Shown here: positions 33,123 through 41,179 of the stretch, in pieces
Layout of the letters: every line of letters starts with the position of its first letter
Numbering within the stretch: position 1 is the stretch's first letter
Source of the DNA: Bradyrhizobium sp. 149
GTDB lineage: Bacteria > Pseudomonadota > Alphaproteobacteria > Rhizobiales > Xanthobacteraceae
Length of the DNA stretch: 64,000 nucleotides
Assembly: GCF_023073915.1 (NCBI RefSeq)
Contig: NZ_JADPKK010000023.1
Span: 558,001-622,000 of the forward strand
Reading direction: 5' to 3'
Translations under genes and position numbers: made by a program
The notes under the pieces: model-generated
Database searches by the model: none
The model's input: the letters and a program-made list of their open reading frames with translations, nothing else
What the model was told of the DNA's origin: nothing

Positions 33123-36100
33123 TTAAGGATTCGACGGCGTCAGGACCAGCGGCGGCTTGGGCCTGGGCTTGGCGGGCGGCGGGCCTGGGGCCGGCCTCAC
33201 GTCGATCGGCGGGGGCAACGGTGCGATCTGCTGGCTTGCAAGCGGCGGGCTCGGAGCGGCGGGAGCTGCCTGCGGCGCCTTCGGTGTCGGCGCGATCTTA
33301 GGCTTCGCCGGCGCACGGCGCGGATCGCGGCCGGGCATCGGCACATCCAGCAGCGACGGCTCCGGCACCGGATCTGGCGAGACCAGTGTCGGCAGCGCAG
33401 CGGTTGCCGGCGGCGGCTCGCCGCGCTCGATGGCATCCAGCCGCCGCGTCTCGCGGTCGATCATGCGCACCGCGAGCCATGAGGACAGCGGCCCGAGATC
33501 GACAGTGCGGTTGAGCCTGTCGGGGGGACCGGCCGCGAACAGCTGAATCTCCGGCGGCGCGCCCGAGAGCCCGGTCATGATCGGCGTCAGGCTGGCCCGG
33601 ATGTCGGCCTGGTCTGCGGGGATGTCGTAGCCGCCGGAGACGATGGCACGCGCGTTCTTCGCCTCTAACGGCGTTGCGCCGACGCGCAGGCGGCCGTCGC
33701 GGATCGTGAACGGGATCTGCGCCGAAGCCACTGCAATCGGGCCCGCCGACAGCGCGGGCTCCACCAGCTGCCGCAGCCGGTTGTCGTCGGCAATTTGGCC
33801 GCCGTCGCTGGCGCGGATGGCGATCTCGAAGGCGCGCGGATTGAGGCCGGAGATTTCAGCGGCGTCCAGCGTCACCGTGCCGTTGCCGGCAAGCGCGCCG
33901 GTAAGCGCGGCAACGCTGCGACCCTGGCTGGTCAGCGCCATCTGCGCCGAGGCCCGTCCCTTCGGCAGGGCGAGGTCCCGGTAGCGCAGCGCCGCCGCAT
34001 CGACATTGCCGAGCTCGATACGCGCGTTCAACGTCAGACCATTGGCGCCATTGCGTGCATCAAGACTCGCCGATATCTGGCCGCCGCCGACGCCGCCCTT
34101 GAGCGCATCGAGCGCGAGCGACTGACCGTCGCTCCGGATCGTACCGCCGAAGGGGCGCAGCTCGATCCCGCCGGGCAACGTGCCGTGCAACGCCTGGAAG
34201 GCGATGCGGCCGCGCCAGCCACCGAGAAGCCCCGTACCCAACGGCTCGCCGGCATCGTGTCCGGCCGCGCCGATGGCCATCGCGAGTGCCGGCACGAGGT
34301 CGAGCGTATCCAGACCGACTTCGCCGTCGACGGTCTTCTCCTGATCGAGCGTCACCGCCAGATGGCCGCGCAAATGCGAGCCGGCTACGCTGCTGTCGAG
34401 ATCGTCGAAAGTCAGGCGATTGCCGGAGAGGCCGACGCGCGAGGACAGATTGACGGCCTGCACCGATTTATCGGCCGCGCTGGTCCCGAACAGCGGCGCC
34501 AGATTGGCATTGCGCACGCGCAGGTTCACGCTGGTCTTGAGTTCGGACGATTTGGGCTCCGACAATTCGACGCTGCCTTGTGCGTCCGCGTCCAGTCCGC
34601 CGCCGCTGAGCTTTGCATTCAATTGCAACGGATGGCGCCACGCGCCGCTCAGCTTGCCCTCGAACTGCGAAGCACCCTCGCCTGCTGCCATGACGCGATC
34701 GAGCCCGAGCAACACCAGCAGTGCGCCGGCCCGCGGTGTCGAGATTTTCGAGTCGAGCGTGAAGTCGCTGTTGCGCAAGCGGTCGATGTCGATGCCGTTG
34801 ACGGCCGCCACCGGCGTCTGCGCGACCAGCGTCGCGGTGGCCTTGAGCTGCGGTGCGTCGAGGTCGAGCACGGCGCGCGCGTCATTGCGATCGGCGTGCT
34901 CGGCGTTCTTGTCGAGGCTGAGGTCGAGCTTCAGGCGGGTCGCACCTGACAGCGACGGGATGGCGTCGAAGCGCGCGCGCACCGAAGGCGCAATCGGCTC
35001 GAGCAGCGCCGTGAGCTCGCGCAGCGAATTGGCGGAGGATTTCAGTGCGAGCCTGCCCGTGGCCTTGGCACGGTCGAAGCTGCCGCTCGCTTCCGTGGTC
35101 ACGCCGCTGGCCTGGCCGAACCGCAACCGCTCCAGCGACAGCGCCGCCGGACCGTAGCCGAGCTTCGCCGCGAATGGCCGCAACTCCTGTCCCGCCGAGA
35201 TCGCGCGGCCGATATCGAGTGAAAGCTTCGCTTCCTCCGGCCATTCTCCCTGCGGCCCCGCGAGCGCGCGCACGAAACTTGCGGCGGCATCGAGGTCGAG
35301 GCGGTCGGCCTTGAGCTCCGCGTCGATCCGCGAGCCCTTGCTCGCGCCGGTCTGGACGAAAGCGATGCGGCCTTCGACCGCGCCGCCCTCGATCTCGGCC
35401 TTCAGCCTGTCGATGGCGAAATGGTTGGCGGCGATGGTCACGTCGCCGGCAAGGCGCAGCGGCCGCGTGCTGCGGCGATTGACCTCGCTGCGGCCCTGGA
35501 GCCAGGCCACCAGCGTATCGGGATCGGAGGAATCGACGCTGAGACGGCCGCTGAAGCTGTCGGCGCCGGGCGTCGCGCCATTGAGCGAGAGCTGCGTCTG
35601 GCCTGGCGCGCGCAGCTCGAGCCGCTGGAAGGTCCAGGACCTTCCGTCGGTCGCAAGCTCGGCCGTGATGTTCTGGAGCGGACGTGCCCCGAGCATGATC
35701 TGGTCGGAGTTGAACTCGATCTGCGCCGGAATCGGCGCCTGCGGGATTGCGGCCAGCCCTGCACGGAGCGCCGGAAGGATGCGCTGCGGCTCGGCATCGT
35801 CCTTGGCCGTGAGCTTGTCGGCATCGACCTGACGCGCCGACAGCACCGCACGCAACAGCGGCGAAGCGCCGAACCTGATATCGCCGACGCCGCCGAGCTT
35901 CAGCGCGGAGTCTTCGGGGCCGAAACTGGCATCGACCTGCTCGAACTTGGCGCCGGCCGGATCGGCCTTGAGTTTGGTTGTGAGCTTCCAGGGCATCGGC
36001 CCCGCATCGCCCAGCTTCTTCGGCGCTGGCACAGCCAGCGTCAGCGCGCCCTCGAATTTCGGCAGGCGGTTGTCGAAGGCAAGCACGCCTTCGAGATCGG

Positions 36101-36752
36101 CCGAGATCGCGCGCTCGCCGGGATCGATGTTGAGGTGGAGGCGGGTGGCGTTGCCGTCGGCGCTCGGGCCGGAGGAGACACGGAACGGATAGCGCACCCT
36201 AGTGGCGGTGAAACTGCCGTCGCCCCGGACCGAGCCGGCCAGGGAGCGCACGTCGCCGGAGAAGGCGATGTCGCTCAGCTCCAGTGTCGAACGGCTGGCG
36301 GCATCATGCAGGGCGATGCGGCCGGTGAGGTTCAGCCGCTCGATCGCCAGCGAAGCCAGATTGAAGCTGCCGCTCGCGGTGGACGGCAAATCGACGCGCC
36401 CGCGCGCGTCGAGGCCGAGATCGACCGCCATGCCATTGACCGAAAGCTCGGTGGCGCGCCATTCGCCGCGCATCAGGGAGCTCAGGCTGAACTCGACGTC
36501 GAGCTTGTCGGCGCGCAGACGGCCGAGATCGTTGTTGCCGCCGAAGGTGACCGCGCGCAGCCGCAACGTCGGCGCCGGCAACAACCGCGCGTCGAGCTCG
36601 CCCGCCACCCGCACCGGGACGCCGATGATCCTGCCGGCCTCGGCTTCGAACTGGGGCCTGAACTGGTTCCAGTCGACGAAGTAAGGCCCGATCAGCGCGG
36701 CCAGCAGCGCTAAGATAAAGGCAATCGCCAATCCGAGCAGCGTCGTCTGCAC
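33123..36752 (-). CDS. Large AsmA family protein
   Basis: About 1209 residues. I choose the GTG at 36752 because GGGGAG lies 6 bases ahead, giving MQTTLLGLAIAFILALLAAL; an ATG six codons upstream has no such site. One N-terminal membrane helix is followed by DWNQFRPQFEAEAGRIIGVPV, the AsmA entry motif. A very long beta-rich body and a C-terminal AsmA_2-like region (TLDAAEISGLNPRAFEIAIR) follow. The last 100 residues are Pro-rich (PPPIDVRPAPGPPPAKPRPK). AsmA-like proteins span the periplasm and are thought to move phospholipids to the outer membrane. Confidence 0.92.
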   Translation of the reverse strand: MQTTLLGLAIAFILALLAALIGPYFVDWNQFRPQFEAEAGRIIGVPVRVAGELDARLLPAPTLRLRAVTFGGNNDLGRLRADKLDVEFSLSSLMRGEWRATELSVNGMAVDLGLDARGRVDLPSTASGSFNLASLAIERLNLTGRIALHDAASRSTLELSDIAFSGDVRSLAGSVRGDGSFTATRVRYPFRVSSGPSADGNATRLHLNIDPGERAISADLEGVLAFDNRLPKFEGALTLAVPAPKKLGDAGPMPWKLTTKLKADPAGAKFEQVDASFGPEDSALKLGGVGDIRFGASPLLRAVLSARQVDADKLTAKDDAEPQRILPALRAGLAAIPQAPIPAQIEFNSDQIMLGARPLQNITAELATDGRSWTFQRLELRAPGQTQLSLNGATPGADSFSGRLSVDSSDPDTLVAWLQGRSEVNRRSTRPLRLAGDVTIAANHFAIDRLKAEIEGGAVEGRIAFVQTGASKGSRIDAELKADRLDLDAAASFVRALAGPQGEWPEEAKLSLDIGRAISAGQELRPFAAKLGYGPAALSLERLRFGQASGVTTEASGSFDRAKATGRLALKSSANSLRELTALLEPIAPSVRARFDAIPSLSGATRLKLDLSLDKNAEHADRNDARAVLDLDAPQLKATATLVAQTPVAAVNGIDIDRLRNSDFTLDSKISTPRAGALLVLLGLDRVMAAGEGASQFEGKLSGAWRHPLQLNAKLSGGGLDADAQGSVELSEPKSSELKTSVNLRVRNANLAPLFGTSAADKSVQAVNLSSRVGLSGNRLTFDDLDSSVAGSHLRGHLAVTLDQEKTVDGEVGLDTLDLVPALAMAIGAAGHDAGEPLGTGLLGGWRGRIAFQALHGTLPGGIELRPFGGTIRSDGQSLALDALKGGVGGGQISASLDARNGANGLTLNARIELGNVDAAALRYRDLALPKGRASAQMALTSQGRSVAALTGALAGNGTVTLDAAEISGLNPRAFEIAIRASDGGQIADDNRLRQLVEPALSAGPIAVASAQIPFTIRDGRLRVGATPLEAKNARAIVSGGYDIPADQADIRASLTPIMTGLSGAPPEIQLFAAGPPDRLNRTVDLGPLSSWLAVRMIDRETRRLDAIERGEPPPATAALPTLVSPDPVPEPSLLDVPMPGRDPRRAPAKPKIAPTPKAPQAAPAAPSPPLASQQIAPLPPPIDVRPAPGPPPAKPRPKPPLVLTPSNP

Positions 36753-36826
36753 GGGTCTCCCCTCGGCCAAACCGGATGCGGGCCTTGCCTGAGCCGCAGG
36801 GCCTCAGACGTACCGGAACAGCCCCT

Positions 36827-36855
36827 TATATAGGGGGAAGTGTGGCGAAGTCACA
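36827..36855 (-). promoter_or_regulatory. Predicted promoter of the AsmA-like gene
   Basis: On the minus strand TGTGAC and TATATA are 17 bases apart, and the -10 is embedded in CCCCCTATATAAGGGG. It lies about 75 bases before the GTG start. Confidence 0.5.
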
Positions 36856-36891
36856 GCGGCTGTTGCGCGCGGAGGTTAACGCCGGCAGCGA

Positions 36892-38121
36892 TCACCAGCT
36901 CGCAGGCAGCCGCTTCAGGCCGCGCAGCACGAAGGTCGGCCGCCATTCCGGGTTTTCGACGTCGTCGATGCGCAGGTCGGGCAGCCGGCGCAACAGCGTG
37001 GCGATGGCGATCTCGGCCTCGAGGCGGGCCAATTGAGCTCCCAGACAGAAATGGATGCCACCGCCGAACGACAGCGGCTTCACATTCTGACGGGTGACAT
37101 CGAGCCGGTCGGGGCGGTCTGGATAGACCGCCGGGTCACGGTTGGCCGAGCCCAGCAGGCAGAGCACGGTCTCGCCTTTGGGGATCTTCGCGCCGCCGAC
37201 ATCGTCGATATCCTCCAGCGCGACCCGCCCGGTCATCTGCACAGACGAATCGTAGCGCAAGAATTCCTCGATGGCGCCCACCATCAGCTCCGGCCGCTTC
37301 TTCAGGAGTGTGAGCTGGTCGGGATTGCGATGCAGCGCAAGCAGGCCGTTGCCGATCAGATTGACCGTGGTCTCGTGGCCGGCGCCGAACAACAGGATGA
37401 TGTTGGCGGTCAGTTCCTCGTTGGTGAGCTTGTTGCCATCTTCCTCGGCCTGCACCAGCTGGGTGATGAGATCGTCGCCGGGATTGCGGCGGCGCAGCTC
37501 GAACAGCTGCTGGAAATACATCTGCGCCATCATGTTGCCGGCGTTGCCCTTGGCGATCTCCTCCGGCGAGAGCGGCACCGGGTCGAGCAGCCGTCCGCCG
37601 TCGCGCGAGCTGTTATAGAAAGTCTCGCGATGGTCCTCGGGGATGCCGAGCATGTCACAGATGATGGTGACAGGCAGGCGGAAGGCAAAGTCCTCGATCA
37701 GGTCCATGTGGCCGCGGTCGATCACGGCGTCGATGGTCTGGTCGACGATCTCCTGGATGCGCGGCCGCATGTCTTCGACGCGGCGGGCGGTGAACGCCTT
37801 CACGACGAGGCCGCGCAGGCGGGTGTGGTCGGGCGGATCGGCCTGCAGCATCCAGTGGCTCATGCTGCGAAAGACCGGCTCCTCGATGATCTTCTCGCTA
37901 TAGCGGCGCTTGGAACGCTCGACGAAATCCTTGCCGAAGCGCTTGTCGCGCATCACGAGGCTGACATCGGCGTGGCGGCTGGCGACGAACTGGCCGAACG
38001 GCGTCACGTGGATCGGAAAGATCGCGCGGAGCCGGTCATAATGCGGATAGGGATCGCGGATGAAGTCCGGTGACAGCGGATTGAACAGCGGACCGCCGGC
38101 GCCTTGCACGTGCTCGTTCAT
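36892..38121 (-). CDS. Cytochrome P450
   Basis: 409 residues, soluble bacterial class. The haem ligand cysteine is in FGGGIHFCLGAQLARLEAEIA. The I-helix oxygen-activation motif is AGHETT, the ExxR motif is in EEFLRYDSSVQMTGR, and DPPDHTRLRGLVVKAFT is the conserved C-helix region. It needs an external ferredoxin/reductase; none is adjacent. It is divergent from a TetR regulator with a perfect palindrome between them, so expression is probably inducible by its substrate. The substrate is unknown. Confidence 0.96.
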   Translation of the reverse strand: MNEHVQGAGGPLFNPLSPDFIRDPYPHYDRLRAIFPIHVTPFGQFVASRHADVSLVMRDKRFGKDFVERSKRRYSEKIIEEPVFRSMSHWMLQADPPDHTRLRGLVVKAFTARRVEDMRPRIQEIVDQTIDAVIDRGHMDLIEDFAFRLPVTIICDMLGIPEDHRETFYNSSRDGGRLLDPVPLSPEEIAKGNAGNMMAQMYFQQLFELRRRNPGDDLITQLVQAEEDGNKLTNEELTANIILLFGAGHETTVNLIGNGLLALHRNPDQLTLLKKRPELMVGAIEEFLRYDSSVQMTGRVALEDIDDVGGAKIPKGETVLCLLGSANRDPAVYPDRPDRLDVTRQNVKPLSFGGGIHFCLGAQLARLEAEIAIATLLRRLPDLRIDDVENPEWRPTFVLRGLKRLPASW

Positions 38122-38200
38122 GGTGACCTCAAATCGGTTGCCGCATGAATCGCATACGCCGGGCAGCCCCTCTTGCGCAGCGTAACCATCCCTGAATTAT

Positions 38201-38228
38201 CAACTCGATACATTATTGTATCGAGTTG
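38201..38228. promoter_or_regulatory. Palindromic operator between the P450 and tetR genes
   Basis: Perfect 12-base arms CAACTCGATACA and TGTATCGAGTTG around a TTAT spacer. The site ends 22 bases before the TetR start and lies about 80 bases before the P450 start. Size and symmetry are as expected for a TetR-family dimer (or pair of dimers) controlling both genes. Confidence 0.8.
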
Positions 38229-38250
38229 CATTCTGCCCTAAACTGCTCCG

Positions 38251-38862
38251 ATGTCAAGGGTGAGAACCAGGCCGACCAGGGACGACACGCGCGACCGACT
38301 GTTCGAGGCGGCCGCGCGAATGTTCGAGGAAGACGGCATCGGCGGCGCCAGCATCGAGGCGATCGCGGCGGCCGCCGGCTTCACCCGCGGCGCGTTCTAT
38401 TCCAACTTCAAGAGCAAGGACGAATTGATCATCGCCATGCTCGAGGATCACGTCGAGCAGTCGATCCGGCGCAACATGGACATCCTCGCGCAGCATGACA
38501 ATCTCGACGATTTCATCGCGGCGCTGAAGACGATGGACCGCAGCAGGCAGGATCCGCTCGGCCGCTCGCCCCTGCTGCACATGGAGATGATCCTGTTTGT
38601 CGCGCGCGCAGAGAAGCGCCGGCCCGAGCTTGCAAAACGCCTGCGCGCGCGGCGCAAGCTGGTCGCCGATATCGTCGAGGCCACGTTGAAGAGCAGCGCG
38701 AAGGGCGACACGCTGAACCCGCCATGGATGGCCTCCATCGTGCTGGCCCTGGAGGACGGCTTTCGCCTGCACCGCCTGATCGATCCGGAAACAACGCCGG
38801 CCGACAGCTTCTTGCGCGCGATCACGGATTTGCGGCGCAGGACGGGATTGTCGTCGGACTAA
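38251..38862 (+). CDS. TetR/AcrR family transcriptional regulator
   Basis: 203 residues. The N-terminal HTH shows in TRDRLFEAAARMFEEDGIGGASIEAIAAAAGFTRGAFYSNFKSKDEL, the classic TetR pattern; the C-terminal ligand domain is variable. It is divergent from the P450 and probably represses both genes through the palindrome at 38201-38228. The likely inducer is a P450 substrate or related hydrophobic compound. Confidence 0.95.
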   Translation: MSRVRTRPTRDDTRDRLFEAAARMFEEDGIGGASIEAIAAAAGFTRGAFYSNFKSKDELIIAMLEDHVEQSIRRNMDILAQHDNLDDFIAALKTMDRSRQDPLGRSPLLHMEMILFVARAEKRRPELAKRLRARRKLVADIVEATLKSSAKGDTLNPPWMASIVLALEDGFRLHRLIDPETTPADSFLRAITDLRRRTGLSSD

Positions 38863-39055
38863 ATTTGTTTTCTTCAGATCGTCCGCGCTTCGCTGTTCCT
38901 GTTCGACATTGGCTTGTCGTGCTCGCCACTGGAACCTGGCCGCAATCATGCGCGCGCATTTTCTACATCCTCGTAACTGCCCAAGGAACGTTTCGACAGC
39001 CTGCCACTTTATCCCGAGCCTGTTTTGGCAATTTGGATGATTGGAGGAGACAACG

Positions 39056-39604
39056 ATGAGGATTCTGAAATTGTCTGCGGCCGCAGCTGCGCTGCTGGCC
39101 GGTACGGCGCTCGCCGTGGCGCAGTCGAGTTCGACGGTCGGCACCGGCGGCTCGTCAGCCGGCGGTGGCACCAGCAACTCGACCGTCGGCACGGGCGGTT
39201 CGTCTGCGGGTTCGGGCAGCGGCTCGGGCTCGGCGTCGACGCTTGGCACCGGCGGCTCGTCGGCGGGCGGCGGCACCAGCAGTTCGACCGTCGGAACTGG
39301 CGGCTCGGCCGCAGGCTCAGGCAGCGGCTCGGGCTCGGCCTCGACGCTCGGCACCGGCGGTTCGTCGGCCGGCGGCGGCAAGAGTTCGTCCAGCGTCGGC
39401 ACGGGCGGGTCTGCGGCAGGCTCGGGCTCCGGCTCTAACTCCGCATCGACGGTCGGCACCGGCGGCTCGTCGGCGGGCGACGGCAAGAGCGGCTCGACCG
39501 TGGGAGCGGCCGGCTCCTCCGCGGGCCATGCCAGCGAGATGGGCATGGAGAAGGGCAAAGGCCACCACAAGGACGAGATGAAGAAGGACAAGGATAAGGA
39601 CTGA
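39056..39604 (+). CDS. Secreted Ser/Gly-rich tandem-repeat protein 1
   Basis: 182 residues; GGAGGAG lies 6 bases before the ATG. A signal peptide (KLSAAAAALLAGTALAVAQ) is followed by about seven and a half repeats that alternate 16- and 19-residue forms: STVGTGGSSAGGGTSN and STVGTGGSSAGSGSGSGSA, that is a 35-residue super-repeat. The C-terminus is strongly charged (MEKGKGHHKDEMKKDKDKD). No family recognised. It heads a group of three similar genes. It could be a surface or matrix protein; function unknown. Confidence 0.85.
   Translation: MRILKLSAAAAALLAGTALAVAQSSSTVGTGGSSAGGGTSNSTVGTGGSSAGSGSGSGSASTLGTGGSSAGGGTSSSTVGTGGSAAGSGSGSGSASTLGTGGSSAGGGKSSSSVGTGGSAAGSGSGSNSASTVGTGGSSAGDGKSGSTVGAAGSSAGHASEMGMEKGKGHHKDEMKKDKDKD
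39131..39529 (+). repeat. In-gene tandem repeat of about 105 bases
   Basis: The alternating 48- and 57-base units encode the STVGTGGSSAG repeats of protein 1. Units differ by scattered synonymous and few amino-acid changes (V/L, S/A), so they are not a very recent expansion. Confidence 0.8.
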
Positions 39605-39664
39605 CATCCCGGCCGGCGGAGCGGCAGCAATGCCGCTCCTTCGTCCTTCCTGAGGAGGACTGGC

Positions 39665-40018
39665 ATGAACAGATCAATCATCACGGTCGCAGCATTGACT
39701 TTGATAAGCAGCGCCGCTGCGGGGGAAACCATGCAGAAAACCGGCAAGACCGCATCCGGTGAGACCTGCCGCGTCACGGTCGAAAAACATCCCGACGGCA
39801 GCATCACTGCGCTGGGCTCATCGGGCTCAGGTACAACCGGCTCTACCGCATCGAGCGGCTCGCTCTCGAGCTCGAGCTCGGCCGGCGGATCATCGGTGCA
39901 CGTCCAGGCCGGCGGTGGCAACGTGTCGAGTTCGTCCTCGACGGCCGGCGGCCCCGGTTCGACCAGCGCGAGCACCGTCACCGTCAACGGCTGCACCATC
40001 TCGACATCGTCGCCATAG
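39665..40018 (+). CDS. Secreted Ser/Gly-rich protein 2
   Basis: 117 residues, 60 bases after protein 1, with GAGGA before the ATG. Signal peptide SIITVAALTLISSAAAG, a short ordered segment (KTASGETCRVTVEKHPDGSI), then a Ser/Gly/Thr-rich tail with low complexity. It ends TVTVNGCTISTSSP; the two cysteines (TCRV and NGCT) could form a disulfide. No known domain. Confidence 0.8.
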   Translation: MNRSIITVAALTLISSAAAGETMQKTGKTASGETCRVTVEKHPDGSITALGSSGSGTTGSTASSGSLSSSSSAGGSSVHVQAGGGNVSSSSSTAGGPGSTSASTVTVNGCTISTSSP

Positions 40019-40034
40019 CAAAAGGATTTGACAG

Positions 40035-40463
40035 ATGAGAACATTGATCGCGACCTCGGCAGTCGCACTCCTGCTCACCGCCGCCTCTCCGCTGTTGGCG
40101 CAAACCAGCATGACCGGCGGCACCGGCGGCTCGGCTGCCGCCGGCGGCACCTCGGCCAGCACGCTTGGCACCGGCGGCACGTCGACGTCGACGTCCGGAC
40201 AGACCGGCTCGTCGATCGCAGCGGGCGGCAGCGCCGCGTCGGTCAACGGCAAGGCGCAGTCCGGCACCAGCATGAACAGGGGAAATGGTCCCGTGCTCAA
40301 TTCCAATGCGCGCGCGCAGGCGCATGAGGGTGGTACGTTCAGCCGCTCCCACACCCGCACGAAAGTGAAGGCGGGCGAGGAGGTCGGATCCACCACCAAG
40401 ACCATGTCGCACGTGCCAGGCTCCAAGCCGACCATGTCGACGACATCGACCAAGGTGCGCTGA
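40035..40463 (+). CDS. Secreted Ser/Gly/Thr-rich protein 3
   Basis: 142 residues, 16 bases after protein 2. Signal peptide TLIATSAVALLLTAASPLLAQ, then GGTGGSAAAGGTSASTLGTGG, which echoes the repeats of protein 1. The C-terminal third is basic (SRSHTRTKVKAGEEVG). It closes the three-gene set and is followed by a strong intrinsic terminator. Confidence 0.8.
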   Translation: MRTLIATSAVALLLTAASPLLAQTSMTGGTGGSAAAGGTSASTLGTGGTSTSTSGQTGSSIAAGGSAASVNGKAQSGTSMNRGNGPVLNSNARAQAHEGGTFSRSHTRTKVKAGEEVGSTTKTMSHVPGSKPTMSTTSTKVR

Positions 40464-40481
40464 ACCATCCTCACGAGACTA

Positions 40482-40508
40482 CTGCCCGCGACCTGCGGGC
40501 AGTTTTTT
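40482..40508 (+). terminator. Intrinsic terminator of the Ser/Gly-rich gene set
   Basis: A perfect 8-bp stem CTGCCCGC/GCGGGCAG, 5-base loop and TTTTTT, 18 bases after the stop of protein 3. Confidence 0.9.
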
Positions 40509-40534
40509 CTTTGTGTTTTTTCCTTGTGAACGGA

Positions 40535-41005
40535 TCAACCGCCGCTCAGCGTGCGGCTGACGCGCGTCACGACGGCATCCCACTGCCGCTTCTCGGCGGC
40601 CGGATAGTTGATCAGCACGCAATGGACGTAGCGACGCCCAAAGTTGCAGCGGTCGTACCAGATCTTGCCGCGTCGGGTGCTGGAGACCACGAAGAAGCGC
40701 GGCGCAATGCGCTTGTAGATGATTCCGGATGGCGGATTCTTCCGCGACAGGAAAGCGGCCGGTGAGCTGCCGTCATTCGGAACGGCCTGCACCGTCAAGT
40801 CTGCTCGGCCGTCGCTGGTCCGGTACTGCATGCCATAGCCGTCGGGCCGGCCGGCTTGCTCGGTGAAGATGGACGAGGGAATGTCGACGCTGGTCCCGGT
40901 CTCGGGAATACGATAGCCGTTCCAGTTCTCTGCACCGGCAGCCGCCGGCAAGGCACAGACCGTGACTAGGATGGCGGCGATCTTCTTCATCGCATAGTTC
41001 TTCAT
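40535..41005 (-). CDS. Small secreted protein of unknown function
   Basis: About 156 residues from MKNYAMKK (an ATG five codons in, MKKIAAILV, is equally possible). Signal peptide KIAAILVTVCALPAAAGA. The mature part has NGYRIPETGTSVDIPSSIF, a segment with one cysteine (YDRCNFGRRYVHCVLINYP) and another close by, and ends in RQWDAVVTRVSRTLSG. It resembles small secreted proteins of Bradyrhizobium annotated hypothetical. No domain recognised. Confidence 0.8.
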   Translation of the reverse strand: MKNYAMKKIAAILVTVCALPAAAGAENWNGYRIPETGTSVDIPSSIFTEQAGRPDGYGMQYRTSDGRADLTVQAVPNDGSSPAAFLSRKNPPSGIIYKRIAPRFFVVSSTRRGKIWYDRCNFGRRYVHCVLINYPAAEKRQWDAVVTRVSRTLSGG

Positions 41006-41179
41006 CGCACGGGTTTGCGTTGGTCGGCCGACAACGTGGGGAAGAGCCGGAGGTTCCGATCCGCGAATTGAACGCGCGTTACGCCCGGCCTCGGCCCACC
41101 AATCGTTGCAAGCAGGATGTCGCGCCGATCCTAGATCAAGCCGCCGCACGATACAGCCAGCCAGCAGTAGGCGCGTCGG

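Noticed and set aside
38880..39030. GGAAC motifs considered as EcfG (general stress) promoters before the Ser/Gly-rich genes
   Set aside because: No CGTT box at 16-17 bases from either GGAAC.
39131..39529. Regular repeats considered as a CRISPR array
   Set aside because: The repeats are contiguous, encode protein in one frame, have no unique spacers and no cas genes are present.
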